This document shows, one piece after another, positions 40,596-48,658 of a stretch of 64,000 bases of DNA. Each line of letters begins with the position of its first letter. The stretch's first letter is position 1. A model generated the notes under the pieces. The model worked only from the letters and a program-made list of their open reading frames with translations, was not told the origin of the DNA and did no database searches. The position numbers and the translations under genes were made by a program. Source of the DNA: Micavibrio_B sp964399985 (GTDB lineage Bacteria > Pseudomonadota > Alphaproteobacteria > Micavibrionales > Micavibrionaceae); assembly GCA_964399985.1 (NCBI GenBank), contig CAYNRY010000001.1:62001-126000 (forward strand). The letters run 5' to 3'.

Positions 40596-42287
40596 ATGCC
40601 AGATTACACCCCGCCGATTGAAGATATGAACTTCCTGTTATCTAGCGTAACCAAACTGGATGCTCTTAAGCGGGATGATCTAGACGGATCGATGGTTGAA
40701 GCCATTCTGGAAGAGGCGGGTAAGCTGGCTTCTGGTGTTCTCGCGCCTTTAAATGCAGTTGGCGATAAAACTCCAGCCAAGGTTCAGGACGGAGTGGTTA
40801 CGACTTCACCGGGTTTCAAGGAAGCTTACAAACAATATTGTGACGGCGGCTGGAACGCCGTGCCGTTCGATCCGGATTTTGGCGGGCAGGGTCTGCCTTG
40901 GGTTTTGTCCTTTCCGGTTCAGGAAATGTGGCAGGCGGCGAATATGGCGTTCGGTCTATGCCCGCTTCTCAATCAGGGCGCAGTTGATGCGATCCATACT
41001 TGGGGGACGGATGAACAGAAAGAAATTTATCTCGCCAAGCTGATCTCCGGTGAATGGACCGGCACGATGAATTTGACCGAACCGCAAGCGGGGTCCGATC
41101 TCGCTTTATTACGCTCAAAAGCTGTTCCAAACAATGACGGAACGTATCGTATATCAGGACAAAAGATATTTATTACCTATGGCGAGCATGATTTTACCGA
41201 CAACATCATTCACCTCGTTTTGGCACGACTTCCAGATGCGCCGGAAGGAACGCGTGGTATCTCATTGTTTCTAGTACCTAAATTTCTTGGGGCAGATAGA
41301 AAACGCAACGATCTGAAATGCGTTTCTCTGGAGCATAAGCTCGGGATTCACGGCTCGCCAACGGCAACGATGTCATTCGGCGACAATGACGGCGCGATCG
41401 GCTATCTGCTCGGCAAGGAAAACGAAGGTTTGAAATGCATGTTCACGATGATGAACAATGCGCGGCTCTCCGTCGGGCTTCAAGGCGTGGCGATTGCTGA
41501 CCGCGCGCTGCAGGCAGCCATTGCCTATGCCAAGGACCGCAAACAGGGCAAGCCTTTAGCGGGCGGAGATACGGTGACGATCTCCGAGCATCCGGATATC
41601 AAACGCATGATTTTATCCATGGCGTCGCAGGTCGAAGCGGCGCGGGCGCTTTCCTATGAAGCGGCGCTTCACCTTGATCTGGCGCGTGCGGGTGACAAGC
41701 AGGCGCAGATGCTGGTCGATCTTTTAACGCCTGTTGTGAAAGCGTGGGGCACGGATATCGCTTGTGAAGTGACCTCGACCGCTGTGCAGGTGCATGGCGG
41801 AATGGGCTTTATCGAGGAAACCGGCGTGGCCCAATATTACCGCGATGCGCGGATTTTGCCGATCTATGAAGGCACGAACGGCATCCAGTCGAACGATCTC
41901 GTCTTCCGTAAAGTTCTAAGGGATGGCGGCGCGGCAGCTTTTGCCTGGATTGCAGGGGCGAAAGAGCAAATTAAAGCCTATCCGGATCAAACGGTTTTAG
42001 CTGCCTTGGGGCATCTTGAAACTGCCACGAAATTCATTGTTGAGAATGCAAAAAATCCGGATCTTCTGGCGGCGATTGCCGTGCCGTATCTGAAACTCTT
42101 CGGGATTACGGCGGGCAGTGTCATGCTGGCGCGTTCCGTTCTAGCATTGACGGATGAGGGAGATTTCGCGCGGCGCAAAAAGGCCAAGGCTGAATTTTTC
42201 ATGACGCATATCCTGTCGCAAAGCGCAGGATTGCTAACCACGATTAATTCAGGTTCGAACGCTGTTCTGCTGGAAGATTTATTCTAG
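40596..42287 (+). CDS. Acyl-CoA dehydrogenase
   Basis: A 563-residue flavoenzyme of the large, FadE-like subgroup used for fatty-acid beta-oxidation. Blocks: WTGTMNLTEPQAGSDLALLR (FAD and substrate), ISGQKIFITYGEHD, GIHGSPTATMSF, VQVHGGMGFIEETG, and ARILPIYEGTNGIQSNDLV carrying the catalytic Glu. The N-terminal extension (PPIEDMNFLLSSV) and C-terminal domain are normal for this class. It overlaps the convergent secreted Cys-rich gene by 44 bases. AAGGAACTGCCA precedes the start. Confidence 0.94.
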   Translation: MPDYTPPIEDMNFLLSSVTKLDALKRDDLDGSMVEAILEEAGKLASGVLAPLNAVGDKTPAKVQDGVVTTSPGFKEAYKQYCDGGWNAVPFDPDFGGQGLPWVLSFPVQEMWQAANMAFGLCPLLNQGAVDAIHTWGTDEQKEIYLAKLISGEWTGTMNLTEPQAGSDLALLRSKAVPNNDGTYRISGQKIFITYGEHDFTDNIIHLVLARLPDAPEGTRGISLFLVPKFLGADRKRNDLKCVSLEHKLGIHGSPTATMSFGDNDGAIGYLLGKENEGLKCMFTMMNNARLSVGLQGVAIADRALQAAIAYAKDRKQGKPLAGGDTVTISEHPDIKRMILSMASQVEAARALSYEAALHLDLARAGDKQAQMLVDLLTPVVKAWGTDIACEVTSTAVQVHGGMGFIEETGVAQYYRDARILPIYEGTNGIQSNDLVFRKVLRDGGAAAFAWIAGAKEQIKAYPDQTVLAALGHLETATKFIVENAKNPDLLAAIAVPYLKLFGITAGSVMLARSVLALTDEGDFARRKKAKAEFFMTHILSQSAGLLTTINSGSNAVLLEDLF

Positions 42288-42882
42288 CACCGGGAAACAG
42301 GGATTCGTAAACGCCTTGTTGTTTCAGCCTATTGATCAAGTTTTGCCGTGCGCGTTTTTCCGCCAGTTCGTTGCCGTTATTACAGCCGGTTAAAGCGCGC
42401 GTCATCATAATCTCGCGCCCGCGCACGGAATCGGTCGGATTCTTGGCAAAAGTTTTGGCAAAACTATTCGCATAGCATTGGCAATATTGTTCGTAATCGC
42501 CGCGCAGCTGCGGCGCCCAGCTTATACAGCTTTGATAGGAGCCTCCGGCGATGTCGACTTTATTGGCGCATTGGCGGCGGGATTGATCGACCAGAACATA
42601 TTGCTGTTCGTTTGGATTTAAGCGGCGGCGCTGGAGGAAATCCGCCGACAGGCAATCACAGTCGTAATATTTGGAGATCATGTCTTCTTTTTTACATTGA
42701 TCGTACAGGGCAATCGATTCATCGATTTGATCGGGCGTCGGCGCAGGAATTTTCTTCGGGCCGAAAAGATTGCCAATCAAGGGTTTGCTGGTGCCGGTAA
42801 ATTTCTCGACAGGTGTTTGTGCGTGGACTTCCTGCAAAATAATCAAAAATATAAATAGAACTGCGATCAGGCGAAATATCAT
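42244..42882 (-). CDS. Secreted Cys-rich hypothetical protein
   Basis: A 212-residue protein with a signal peptide (MIFRLIAVLFIFLIILQEVHA) and eight or nine Cys in the mature part (DQCKKEDMISKYYDCDC, RRQCANK, YQSCISW, QYCQCYANSF, TGCNNG). Even spacing suggests several disulfides in the periplasm. No family recognised. The start at 42882 gives the signal peptide; an in-frame ATG 12 codons upstream lies in a repeat region. Its 3' end overlaps the acyl-CoA dehydrogenase gene by 44 bases. Confidence 0.7.
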   Translation of the reverse strand: MIFRLIAVLFIFLIILQEVHAQTPVEKFTGTSKPLIGNLFGPKKIPAPTPDQIDESIALYDQCKKEDMISKYYDCDCLSADFLQRRRLNPNEQQYVLVDQSRRQCANKVDIAGGSYQSCISWAPQLRGDYEQYCQCYANSFAKTFAKNPTDSVRGREIMMTRALTGCNNGNELAEKRARQNLINRLKQQGVYESLFPGARINLPAEQRSNLN

Positions 42883-42912
42883 TGGATTTATTATGAACCA
42901 AAACAAGCGCAA

Positions 42913-42978
42913 TGTCATTCCTGCGAAAGCAGGAATCTCCTTAATTTAAAGAGAGATCCCCGCTTGCGCGGGGATAAC
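42913..42978. repeat. Two adjacent family A palindromes
   Basis: TGTCATTCCTGCGAAAGCAG with GAATCT (42913-42938) and TCCCCGC-TTGC-GCGGGGA (42957-42974) lie 18 bases apart. They show the AT-richer and GC-richer variants of the family side by side. Confidence 0.85.
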
Positions 42979-43002
42979 AAAAATATTTAATCAGTGAAAG
43001 AC

Positions 43003-43539
43003 TTAAGCCCGTTTGAAAAGCTTGGTCCAGATCGTGGCGGTTTGCGCCGGTTCCTGGTTCTGGTTTTGCGCCTGCATACGTTTCATGCGCATTTCCATTT
43101 GTTTCTGACGAATCTCTTTTTCGCGCGCGTCGCGGTCTTTGAGTTCCTGCTTCAATTCTTCCGCCGCCTTCTGGGAATGCTGGCTGGTGATTAAAACTTG
43201 ATGGGCCTGTTTTTGCCACTGGTCGCGTTGTTCTTTGACATCTTCCAATGTTTGCTGGGTGATGTGCAATTGATCTTCCAGCATGCGAAGGCGCATTTTC
43301 ATGCGTTCCATTTCCAGCATATCGGTAGCTTTTTGCAGTTCGGCCTTGATCATCGCCTCGGATGCGGAAGAGGCATCTGCCTTGATCGGAAATACGCGTT
43401 CCAGTTCGGATGTATCGATCAGTTTCTGACCGTGTTCGTCGACTTCGTAAGACAAGCGTCCCGACTTCATCGCGCGTTGGATGGTTGCTTTGGAAACCCC
43501 TGTCATATTGGCGGCTTTTTGCGCCCCGATTTTCGCCAT
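43003..43539 (-). CDS. DNA-binding protein: helix-turn-helix head, long coiled coil
   Basis: A 178-residue protein. The first 50 residues (IGAQKAANMTGVSKATIQRA, RLSYEVDEHGQKLIDTSELERVF) look like a MerR/excisionase-type winged helix with the 'wing' motif. From about 65 to 150 heptads rich in Glu, Gln, Lys and Met (EMERMKMRLRMLEDQLHITQ, QTLEDVKEQRDQWQKQ) form a coiled coil. The Gln/Asn-rich linker ends in an amphipathic IWTKLFKRA. This head-plus-coil layout is best known from plasmid replication- and partition-associated proteins. None is nearby here. The start at 43539 fits the family; an upstream in-frame start is less likely. Confidence 0.7.
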   Translation of the reverse strand: MAKIGAQKAANMTGVSKATIQRAMKSGRLSYEVDEHGQKLIDTSELERVFPIKADASSASEAMIKAELQKATDMLEMERMKMRLRMLEDQLHITQQTLEDVKEQRDQWQKQAHQVLITSQHSQKAAEELKQELKDRDAREKEIRQKQMEMRMKRMQAQNQNQEPAQTATIWTKLFKRA

Positions 43540-43603
43540 TCGATATGCCCCTCTTGGCTCGCTGTTATTTTGGAATGGGAACACAGCTACCATAAGACGC
43601 AAA

Positions 43604-43631
43604 GCCCCGGCAAGTTTTTCAGCTTGCCGGG
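43604..43631. terminator. Strong GC hairpin, probable terminator of sapC
   Basis: CCCCGGCAAG/CTTGCCGGGG, 10-bp perfect stem with an 8-base loop. The minus strand is followed by CTTTG only, so the T-run is weak. It lies between sapC and the coiled-coil gene. Confidence 0.55.
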
Positions 43632-43662
43632 GTCAAAATGCTGTGAATTCGGTAATTTTGTA

Positions 43663-44415
43663 TCAATTGGCCTGAGAAGGCAGCCGCTCGTTCAGAAGGC
43701 GGGTTAAGGTTTGCCATTGCATGCCCGAGAATAGATGGGCGTAGAGGAACGGCAACCAGCCTTTTTTGCGGAATTCGAGGAATTTCTTATCGTCCAGTTC
43801 GGCCAGTTTTGCCTCGTCGATAATACGGAAGCCCGAGAAATTGATTTTGCGGCCATTCGGGATCTGAATTTCGGCCTGACGTGTAATTAAGAGGTCGTTG
43901 TCGTGCAGGGCCTTTGAAAACTCCACTGTCTGACGGGCGGCGGCATGATAGGATTTGCAGAATTCCAGCGCGTTCTTGGAAAGGCTGGTCGGCTCCCCCT
44001 TATCGTCGAAAAATGGGGCGTCACCGTCTTTTTCGACAGTCATGTCGTCATAGTCTACACAAAGGGTCAGTTGGTCGCTTTCCGGCGTTTCCGAAAAGAT
44101 AAAAGGATAGCGTCTAATATAGGCAGGGATATATGTGCCGGACGCCCATTCCCCTTTTTTATTCAAAAACAGGTTTTCATTATCGCGCAGGCCCAAAATT
44201 GCGACAGGCGTAGCATTTTCGTCGGGGCTGAATGCGATGGGGTAGAAATGACATATTTGCGGCATTTCGATCAAATTGATCGGCACCGCATTGATCTCCT
44301 TGGTAAAATTCAAGCCAAAATCTTGCTTCAGGGAAAGGTCGCTATGGCGCTGGGCATCCAGGGGAACAGGGTTTTTATAAAAAAGCGGGTAATTATTCGA
44401 AGCTTGGGCGGTCAT
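43663..44415 (-). CDS. SapC family protein
   Basis: A 250-residue protein of the proteobacterial SapC family (named after an S-layer export gene of Campylobacter; molecular function unclear). Blocks: YPLFYKNPVPLDAQRHSDL near the N-terminus, CHFYPIAFSPDENATPVAIL, YIPAYIRRYPFIF, and FRIIDEAKLAEL near the C-terminus. There is no signal peptide. It is the first gene leftward of the ugd promoter region. Confidence 0.9.
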   Translation of the reverse strand: MTAQASNNYPLFYKNPVPLDAQRHSDLSLKQDFGLNFTKEINAVPINLIEMPQICHFYPIAFSPDENATPVAILGLRDNENLFLNKKGEWASGTYIPAYIRRYPFIFSETPESDQLTLCVDYDDMTVEKDGDAPFFDDKGEPTSLSKNALEFCKSYHAAARQTVEFSKALHDNDLLITRQAEIQIPNGRKINFSGFRIIDEAKLAELDDKKFLEFRKKGWLPFLYAHLFSGMQWQTLTRLLNERLPSQAN

Positions 44416-44572
44416 GAATATCCTTGGTTAAAAACGTCCAAATCATATAGTTTTCAATGCCATTAGGCAATTGTCGAGGTCGGTTTTCGCAAATGCGAAA
44501 AAACCTTCCATGACGGCCTGAAATCCGCTAGGTTTCGGCCAAATCTGCAAGAAAAAAAGAGGTTTTTCAAAA

Positions 44573-45922
44573 ATGATACGCATCGGCGTTGTAGGCACTG
44601 GATATGTCGGACTGGTTTCCGGCACATGTTTCGCGGAATTCGGGATCGAAGTTACTTGCGTCGATAAGGACGTCTCCAAGATCGAAATGCTAAAAAACGG
44701 CGGCGTGCCGATTTATGAGCCCGGCCTCGATGATTTGATCGAAAAGCAGGTCAAGGCAAAGCGGTTGAATTTCACGACCGATTTAGCGCAAGCCATGAAA
44801 GGCGCAGATGCCGTCTTTATCGCGGTCGGTACGCCGCCGCGTCCTGAAGATGGTCATGCGGATATGAAGTATGTTTTTGCTGCTGCCGAAGAGATCGCTC
44901 AATATATCGAAAAATATACGGTCATTGTCACCAAGTCGACCGTGCCGGTCGGAACTGCGCGTAAAGTCGCCGAGATTATCCGCCGCGTAAATCCCAATGC
45001 GGAATTTGATGTCTGTTCCAATCCTGAATTCCTGCGCGAAGGCGCGGCGATCAATGACTTCATGCGCCCTGACCGTGTCGTCATCGGCACCGATAGCGAA
45101 CGTGCAACCGAAGTCATGAGAAACCTATATCGTCCGCTATATCTCAATGAAACGCCGATGGTGGTGACGACGCCTGAGACTTCGGAACTGATCAAATATG
45201 CGAGTAATGCATTTCTGGCGACCAAGATTACATTCATCAACGAGATGGCCAATCTCTGCGAAAAAGCGGGCGGCAATGTGCAGGATCTTTCCCGCGCCAT
45301 GGGCCTTGATGGTCGTATCGGCGGAAAATTCTTGCATGCAGGTCCCGGCTATGGCGGCTCCTGTTTCCCGAAAGATACGCTGGCCCTGGTCCAGATCGGG
45401 GAAATGCACGGCGCGCCGCAAACCATCGTCGATGCGGTTGTTGAATCAAACACCAAGCGCCAGAAAGACATGGCGCAGCGTATCATCGACGCTTGCGGCG
45501 GCGACGTCAAAGGCAAGAAAATCGGTATACTCGGTATCGCCTTCAAACCCAATACCGACGATATCCGCGATGCGCCGTCACTGGTGATCGTGCCTATCCT
45601 CCAAGCGGCGGGCGCAATTATTGCTGCACATGATCCGGCGGCGATGGAGCACGCGAAAAAAGTATTGAACGACGTCGAGTGGTTTGACGAGCCTTATGCT
45701 GTCGCTGACAAAGCCGACGCACTGGTTATTTTGACGGAATGGAACGAGTTTCGCGCATTGCAACTGGATCGCATCGAAGAAAGCATGGCAACGCCGCGCC
45801 TGATCGATCTACGCAACATCTATAAACTGCGGGAGATGGAGACACGCGGTTTCCATTATGTATCGATTGGTCGCCCTGACGTGCAGCCAAGCCGTGCGGT
45901 GAAACTGCGCAGCGTATCTTAA
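44573..45922 (+). CDS. ugd: UDP-glucose 6-dehydrogenase
   Basis: A 449-residue NAD-dependent enzyme that makes UDP-glucuronate for polysaccharide or lipid A modification. GVVGTGYVGLVSG is the NAD loop at the N-terminus. The catalytic Cys is in GPGYGGSCFPKDTLAL near residue 265, and GIAFKPNTDDIRDAPSL starts the UDP-binding domain. cysQ follows with no gap. No other polysaccharide gene is adjacent, though exoD lies at 55797. Confidence 0.96.
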   Translation: MIRIGVVGTGYVGLVSGTCFAEFGIEVTCVDKDVSKIEMLKNGGVPIYEPGLDDLIEKQVKAKRLNFTTDLAQAMKGADAVFIAVGTPPRPEDGHADMKYVFAAAEEIAQYIEKYTVIVTKSTVPVGTARKVAEIIRRVNPNAEFDVCSNPEFLREGAAINDFMRPDRVVIGTDSERATEVMRNLYRPLYLNETPMVVTTPETSELIKYASNAFLATKITFINEMANLCEKAGGNVQDLSRAMGLDGRIGGKFLHAGPGYGGSCFPKDTLALVQIGEMHGAPQTIVDAVVESNTKRQKDMAQRIIDACGGDVKGKKIGILGIAFKPNTDDIRDAPSLVIVPILQAAGAIIAAHDPAAMEHAKKVLNDVEWFDEPYAVADKADALVILTEWNEFRALQLDRIEESMATPRLIDLRNIYKLREMETRGFHYVSIGRPDVQPSRAVKLRSVS

Positions 45923-46765
45923 ATGACCAGTAAAATACTCCAGCATCTTCCGGCCCTGTGTAACCAGATCAAAAGACTGGCCGTTGAAGCAGGAGAGGCG
46001 ACGCTGGAATTTTATGATGAAAGCGGCGCGGGCGAGTTCACAGAGAAGCTGGATAAATCGCCTGTCACAAAAGCCGATCATGCCGCGCATAAAATCATTA
46101 TGGACGGTCTGGCGCAAATTACACCTGAGGTGCCGGTGATTAGCGAAGAAAGCGATGCGCATCCCGAGGTCACAGACGTAGAATATTTCTGGTGTGTTGA
46201 TCCTCTGGACGGCACGCGCGGATTTATTCAGGGCAATCCCGATTACACGGTCAATATCGCCTTGATAAAAAACGGTGAGCCGGTGCTGGGCGTTATTTAT
46301 GCTCCGGTGCTAGGCGAGCTTTATTCAGGCTGCGGTGAAGGCACGGCCAAACGCTGGCTGGAAGAAACGGATGTAGAGAAGGAAATATCGGTCAGGCCAC
46401 CACGCCGCGAAGGCATGAACATCGTCATCAGTAATTTCAAAGGCCGGACACCGAAACAGGACCAGCTCATCGAGCAATTCAAGGTGGCGAAAGTGTTAAA
46501 ACGCGCCAGCTCGATCAAGTTTTGCCTGCTGGCATCGGCCAAAGCGGATTTCTACCTTTGCATGAAAGAAATTTCCGAATGGGACACGGCGGCGGGCGAT
46601 GCGATCGTTCGCAGCGCGGGCGGCATTGTCGTCGATATGGAGGGTGTTCCTTTGGTATACGGCAAAGTGGACAAGCATTTCCGCCAGCCCTTCTTTCAGG
46701 CGACGTCTTCGAAAGAATTTATTGTCGATTTCTCCGAGTTTACAGCCAGTTCAGTTTCGCAATAA
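45923..46765 (+). CDS. cysQ: 3'(2'),5'-bisphosphate nucleotidase
   Basis: A 280-residue metal-dependent phosphatase (inositol monophosphatase fold) that hydrolyses PAP to AMP. Metal ligands are in ISEESD and DPLDGTRGFIQGNPDYT, and WDTAAGDAIVRSAGG is the C-terminal motif. This fits the PAPS-using CysH encoded at 24059, which releases PAP. Its ATG starts one base after the ugd stop. The last 26 bases overlap the convergent repressor gene. Confidence 0.94.
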   Translation: MTSKILQHLPALCNQIKRLAVEAGEATLEFYDESGAGEFTEKLDKSPVTKADHAAHKIIMDGLAQITPEVPVISEESDAHPEVTDVEYFWCVDPLDGTRGFIQGNPDYTVNIALIKNGEPVLGVIYAPVLGELYSGCGEGTAKRWLEETDVEKEISVRPPRREGMNIVISNFKGRTPKQDQLIEQFKVAKVLKRASSIKFCLLASAKADFYLCMKEISEWDTAAGDAIVRSAGGIVVDMEGVPLVYGKVDKHFRQPFFQATSSKEFIVDFSEFTASSVSQ

Positions 46766-47285
46766 CACGGCCCAGAATTTTAATGCGCGCTTGCGGCATT
46801 ATTTTGGCGGCTTGCTCTTTAGACAGGGTGGTAATTTTTATTTTCGCTTGTGGCATGAGTTCTAAAATCCGGACCGAGGGGCGGTCCTGTTCTTCGATCA
46901 CGAAAATACCTGACTTTTGGTCCAGATCGATATTCCTGTCGATCAAAACTTTTTCTCCCGGTAAGAAATCCGGAATCATACTGGTATCGGTGACTTCGAT
47001 CACGTCATAAGATTTTTGATTGGTTGTCTGCCAAGGGGCAGAAGATTTTTCTGCCGCATATAAAATACCATCAGATAAAGCAGCAGCAATTTTCCTGTCC
47101 GCCCGATCTCCTGTCGGCATATCAAAAAACTTACGCATCAACATATATTCACGCGCCTTGATCTGGCGCGTGCCAGCCAGCATTTTGCTGATCGCAGAAG
47201 CCTGCATACCAAGAAGCGCCGACAAATCGCCTTTGCTTTTGGTCGGATTTTTGTCGAATTGATCGTTAAGCCATTTTGCATCCAT
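46740..47285 (-). CDS. S24-type (CI/LexA-like) repressor
   Basis: A 181-residue regulator. Residues 15-60 are a helix-turn-helix (KSKGDLSALLGMQASAISKM). The C-terminal half is a peptidase S24 domain, with the Ser of DTSMIPDFLPGEKVLID. The general-base Lys region, usually downstream, is not obvious and no Ala-Gly cleavage site is seen, so autocleavage is doubtful. The start at 47285 fits the HTH family. It is divergent from the XRE-type gene at 47363, with an intervening palindromic operator. Confidence 0.85.
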   Translation of the reverse strand: MDAKWLNDQFDKNPTKSKGDLSALLGMQASAISKMLAGTRQIKAREYMLMRKFFDMPTGDRADRKIAAALSDGILYAAEKSSAPWQTTNQKSYDVIEVTDTSMIPDFLPGEKVLIDRNIDLDQKSGIFVIEEQDRPSVRILELMPQAKIKITTLSKEQAAKIMPQARIKILGRVIAKLNWL

Positions 47286-47336
47286 AGAGGCAGAGTAAGT
47301 TTTTTTCCAAAAAAGCAAAAAAACTATTTGCAAAAC

Positions 47337-47381
47337 TTTCTAAAATAGAAAATAATCTTCTTATGATTTCTAATTTGGAAA
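47337..47381. promoter_or_regulatory. Two 15-base operator-like palindromes
   Basis: TTTCTA-AAA-TAGAAA at 47337-47351 is a perfect palindrome. TTTCTA-ATT-TGGAAA at 47367-47381 matches it with one changed base. Their centres are 30 bases apart, about three DNA turns. The first overlaps the probable promoter of the Cro-like gene; the second covers its first codons. Confidence 0.65.
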
Positions 47382-47602
47382 ATTCTGAGGCTGTTTTATC
47401 TGAAGTTATTGGAGGCAATATCAAAAAGCTCCGATTGGCTTCCCGTCTGTCACGACAGGATCTGGCGCATCAAATGGGTATTTCCTATCAGCAATTATAT
47501 AAATACGAGCAAGGACAAAACAGGATTTCGGCGGTCAATATTGTTTATCTTAAATACTTACTCAATGCCGATTATAACGAGTTTTTCGAAGGTTTATTTT
47601 AA
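47363..47602 (+). CDS. XRE-family (Cro-like) DNA-binding protein
   Basis: A 79-residue protein, nearly all a helix-turn-helix of the XRE/Cro type (LASRLSRQDLAHQMGISYQQ, LYKYEQGQNRIS). Such proteins bind short palindromes as dimers. There is no Shine-Dalgarno before the start and the probable transcription start is close to the ATG, so the mRNA may be leaderless, as for many cI genes. The gene pairs divergently with the S24 repressor. The set resembles a phage immunity switch without any phage gene around it. Confidence 0.85.
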   Translation: MISNLENSEAVLSEVIGGNIKKLRLASRLSRQDLAHQMGISYQQLYKYEQGQNRISAVNIVYLKYLLNADYNEFFEGLF

Positions 47603-47607
47603 AGCAA

Positions 47608-47633
47608 AAAGCCCCGAATAAACGGGGCTTTTG
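47608..47633. terminator. Bidirectional intrinsic terminator
   Basis: AAAAAGCCCCG-AATAAA-CGGGGCTTTT. It serves the XRE gene rightward and the glycine-zipper lipoprotein gene leftward. Confidence 0.85.
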
Positions 47634-47647
47634 TAAAATATTGAATT

Positions 47648-47878
47648 TTATCTATCCAGATTAACCCGGTTTGGATCTGTAACTGCACCTGTAATGGCAC
47701 CAGCTGCGCCGCCAATAGCGGCACCGGCCCATGGACTACCGCCTGCGAGGGCTGTACCAGCCGCACCGACACCAGCACCGATAGCGCCACCGCTTAATGC
47801 ACGGTCTGTTTTTGAATATCCGCAAGCTGATACAAGAGCGCATGTCGCTAAAATCAGCCCTAATTTAAAATGTCTCAT
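47648..47878 (-). CDS. Glycine-zipper lipoprotein
   Basis: A 76-residue protein with a lipoprotein signal (MRHFKLGLILATCALVSAC) lipidated at Cys19. The mature part has a glycine zipper (GGAIGAGVGAAGTALAGG, then AAIGGAAGAITGAVTD) that may insert in or associate with the outer membrane. AGGAG lies 7 bases before the start, which also decides it against a longer frame that would bury the signal peptide. An EcfG-like motif lies upstream (47921-47945). Confidence 0.8.
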   Translation of the reverse strand: MRHFKLGLILATCALVSACGYSKTDRALSGGAIGAGVGAAGTALAGGSPWAGAAIGGAAGAITGAVTDPNRVNLDR

Positions 47879-47920
47879 TTTAAAACTCCTCGTAAAATAA
47901 CTTTGTGTGAGAGTAACGCT

Positions 47921-47945
47921 AACCAATGAGCCATCTAAAAGTTCC
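47921..47945 (-). promoter_or_regulatory. EcfG-like promoter motif (GGAAC-N16-GGTT)
   Basis: Minus strand: GGAAC at 47945-47941, 16 bases, GGTT at 47924-47921. One mismatch to the consensus CGTT. It lies about 45 bases before the lipoprotein start. Confidence 0.4.
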
Positions 47946-47973
47946 GCTCTAACAGTCAAATATGAGAGGTTAA

Positions 47974-47998
47974 GGAACCAAAGGCACGGCCGGGCATT
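47974..47998 (+). promoter_or_regulatory. EcfG-like promoter motif (GGAAC-N16-CATT)
   Basis: GGAAC at 47974-47978, 16 bases, CATT at 47995-47998. One mismatch to consensus. It would start transcription about 40 bases before the 25-residue gene and is divergent from the previous motif. Confidence 0.4.
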
Positions 47999-48042
47999 AG
48001 TGTCTGATATAACGTGTAACAGCTTTTTGGAGGAATATTTAA

Positions 48043-48120
48043 ATGAAAGGCATTTTACTTTGGTTGGTCGGCGTACCTATACCTGTCATCATACTATTAT
48101 ATATTTTTGTATTTAATTAA
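48043..48120 (+). CDS. 25-residue membrane peptide
   Basis: MKGILLWLVGVPIPVIILLY and then IFVFN: a single hydrophobic helix with a central P-I-P kink. A very strong TTTGGAGGAA lies about 7 bases before the ATG. Similar one-helix peptides starting M-K-G-I-L-L-W-L-x-G-x-P-I-P occur in other proteobacteria as far as I recall; function unknown. It starts the rightward stress gene run. Confidence 0.65.
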   Translation: MKGILLWLVGVPIPVIILLYIFVFN

Positions 48121-48145
48121 TTAGAGTTTAGAAGCGGAGATAAAA

Positions 48146-48640
48146 ATGAGTGGAGTTATTACAGCAAGTTTCGATACGCGTGAAGCTGCGGAGCAAGCGT
48201 TACACAAGCTTGAAAATGTCGGTGTAACCGAGGGGCAAGTCAGCATCATCGTATCAGACGATACGCATGGTTCTCACTTCACGATAGATCGCGAGAACAA
48301 GTCTGACGAAGGCATTGTGGCTGGCGGTCTTGCGGGCGGTCTGGTCGGTGCCGTCATTGCCGGCGTGCTGTCTGCGGGTGCTTTGGCTGTTCCTGCGGCT
48401 GGTATCGTTATTTCCGGTTGGCTGGTTTCAGCCGCAGCCGGTATGGGCGCGGGTATGGCTGCTGGCGGCGTTATCGGCGGTTTGATTGGTGCAGGCATTC
48501 CTGAACATGAAGCTAAGGTTTATGAGGACGCAGTGAAAGGCGGTGCCATCGTGATGGCGGTTCGCCCGGATAATGAAGAGCAATCTGCAACTGTCAAAAA
48601 TGCGCTGTCTTCGACTGATGCGCATAATGTGGCCGCTTAA
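48146..48640 (+). CDS. YflT-like protein with a glycine-zipper membrane core
   Basis: A 164-residue protein. Residues 1-50 are a ferredoxin-like stress-protein-17M domain (ITASFDTREAAEQALHKLEN, GQVSIIVSD). Residues 60-125 are a long Gly/Ala-rich double hydrophobic segment (GGLAGGLVGAVIAGVLSAGA, AAAGMGAGMAAGGVIGGLIG), and the last 40 residues form a second small domain half (GIPEHEAKVYEDAVKGGAIV). It has the same layout as the gene at 57180. The function is unknown; relatives are stress-induced. GGAGAT lies about 6 bases before the start. Confidence 0.75.
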   Translation: MSGVITASFDTREAAEQALHKLENVGVTEGQVSIIVSDDTHGSHFTIDRENKSDEGIVAGGLAGGLVGAVIAGVLSAGALAVPAAGIVISGWLVSAAAGMGAGMAAGGVIGGLIGAGIPEHEAKVYEDAVKGGAIVMAVRPDNEEQSATVKNALSSTDAHNVAA

Positions 48641-48658
48641 GGGCTGTCGATTTTTACG

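Noticed and set aside
46740..47602. An integrated prophage
   Set aside because: Only the divergent regulator pair is present; flanking genes are cysQ and small stress genes, with no integrase or structural genes.
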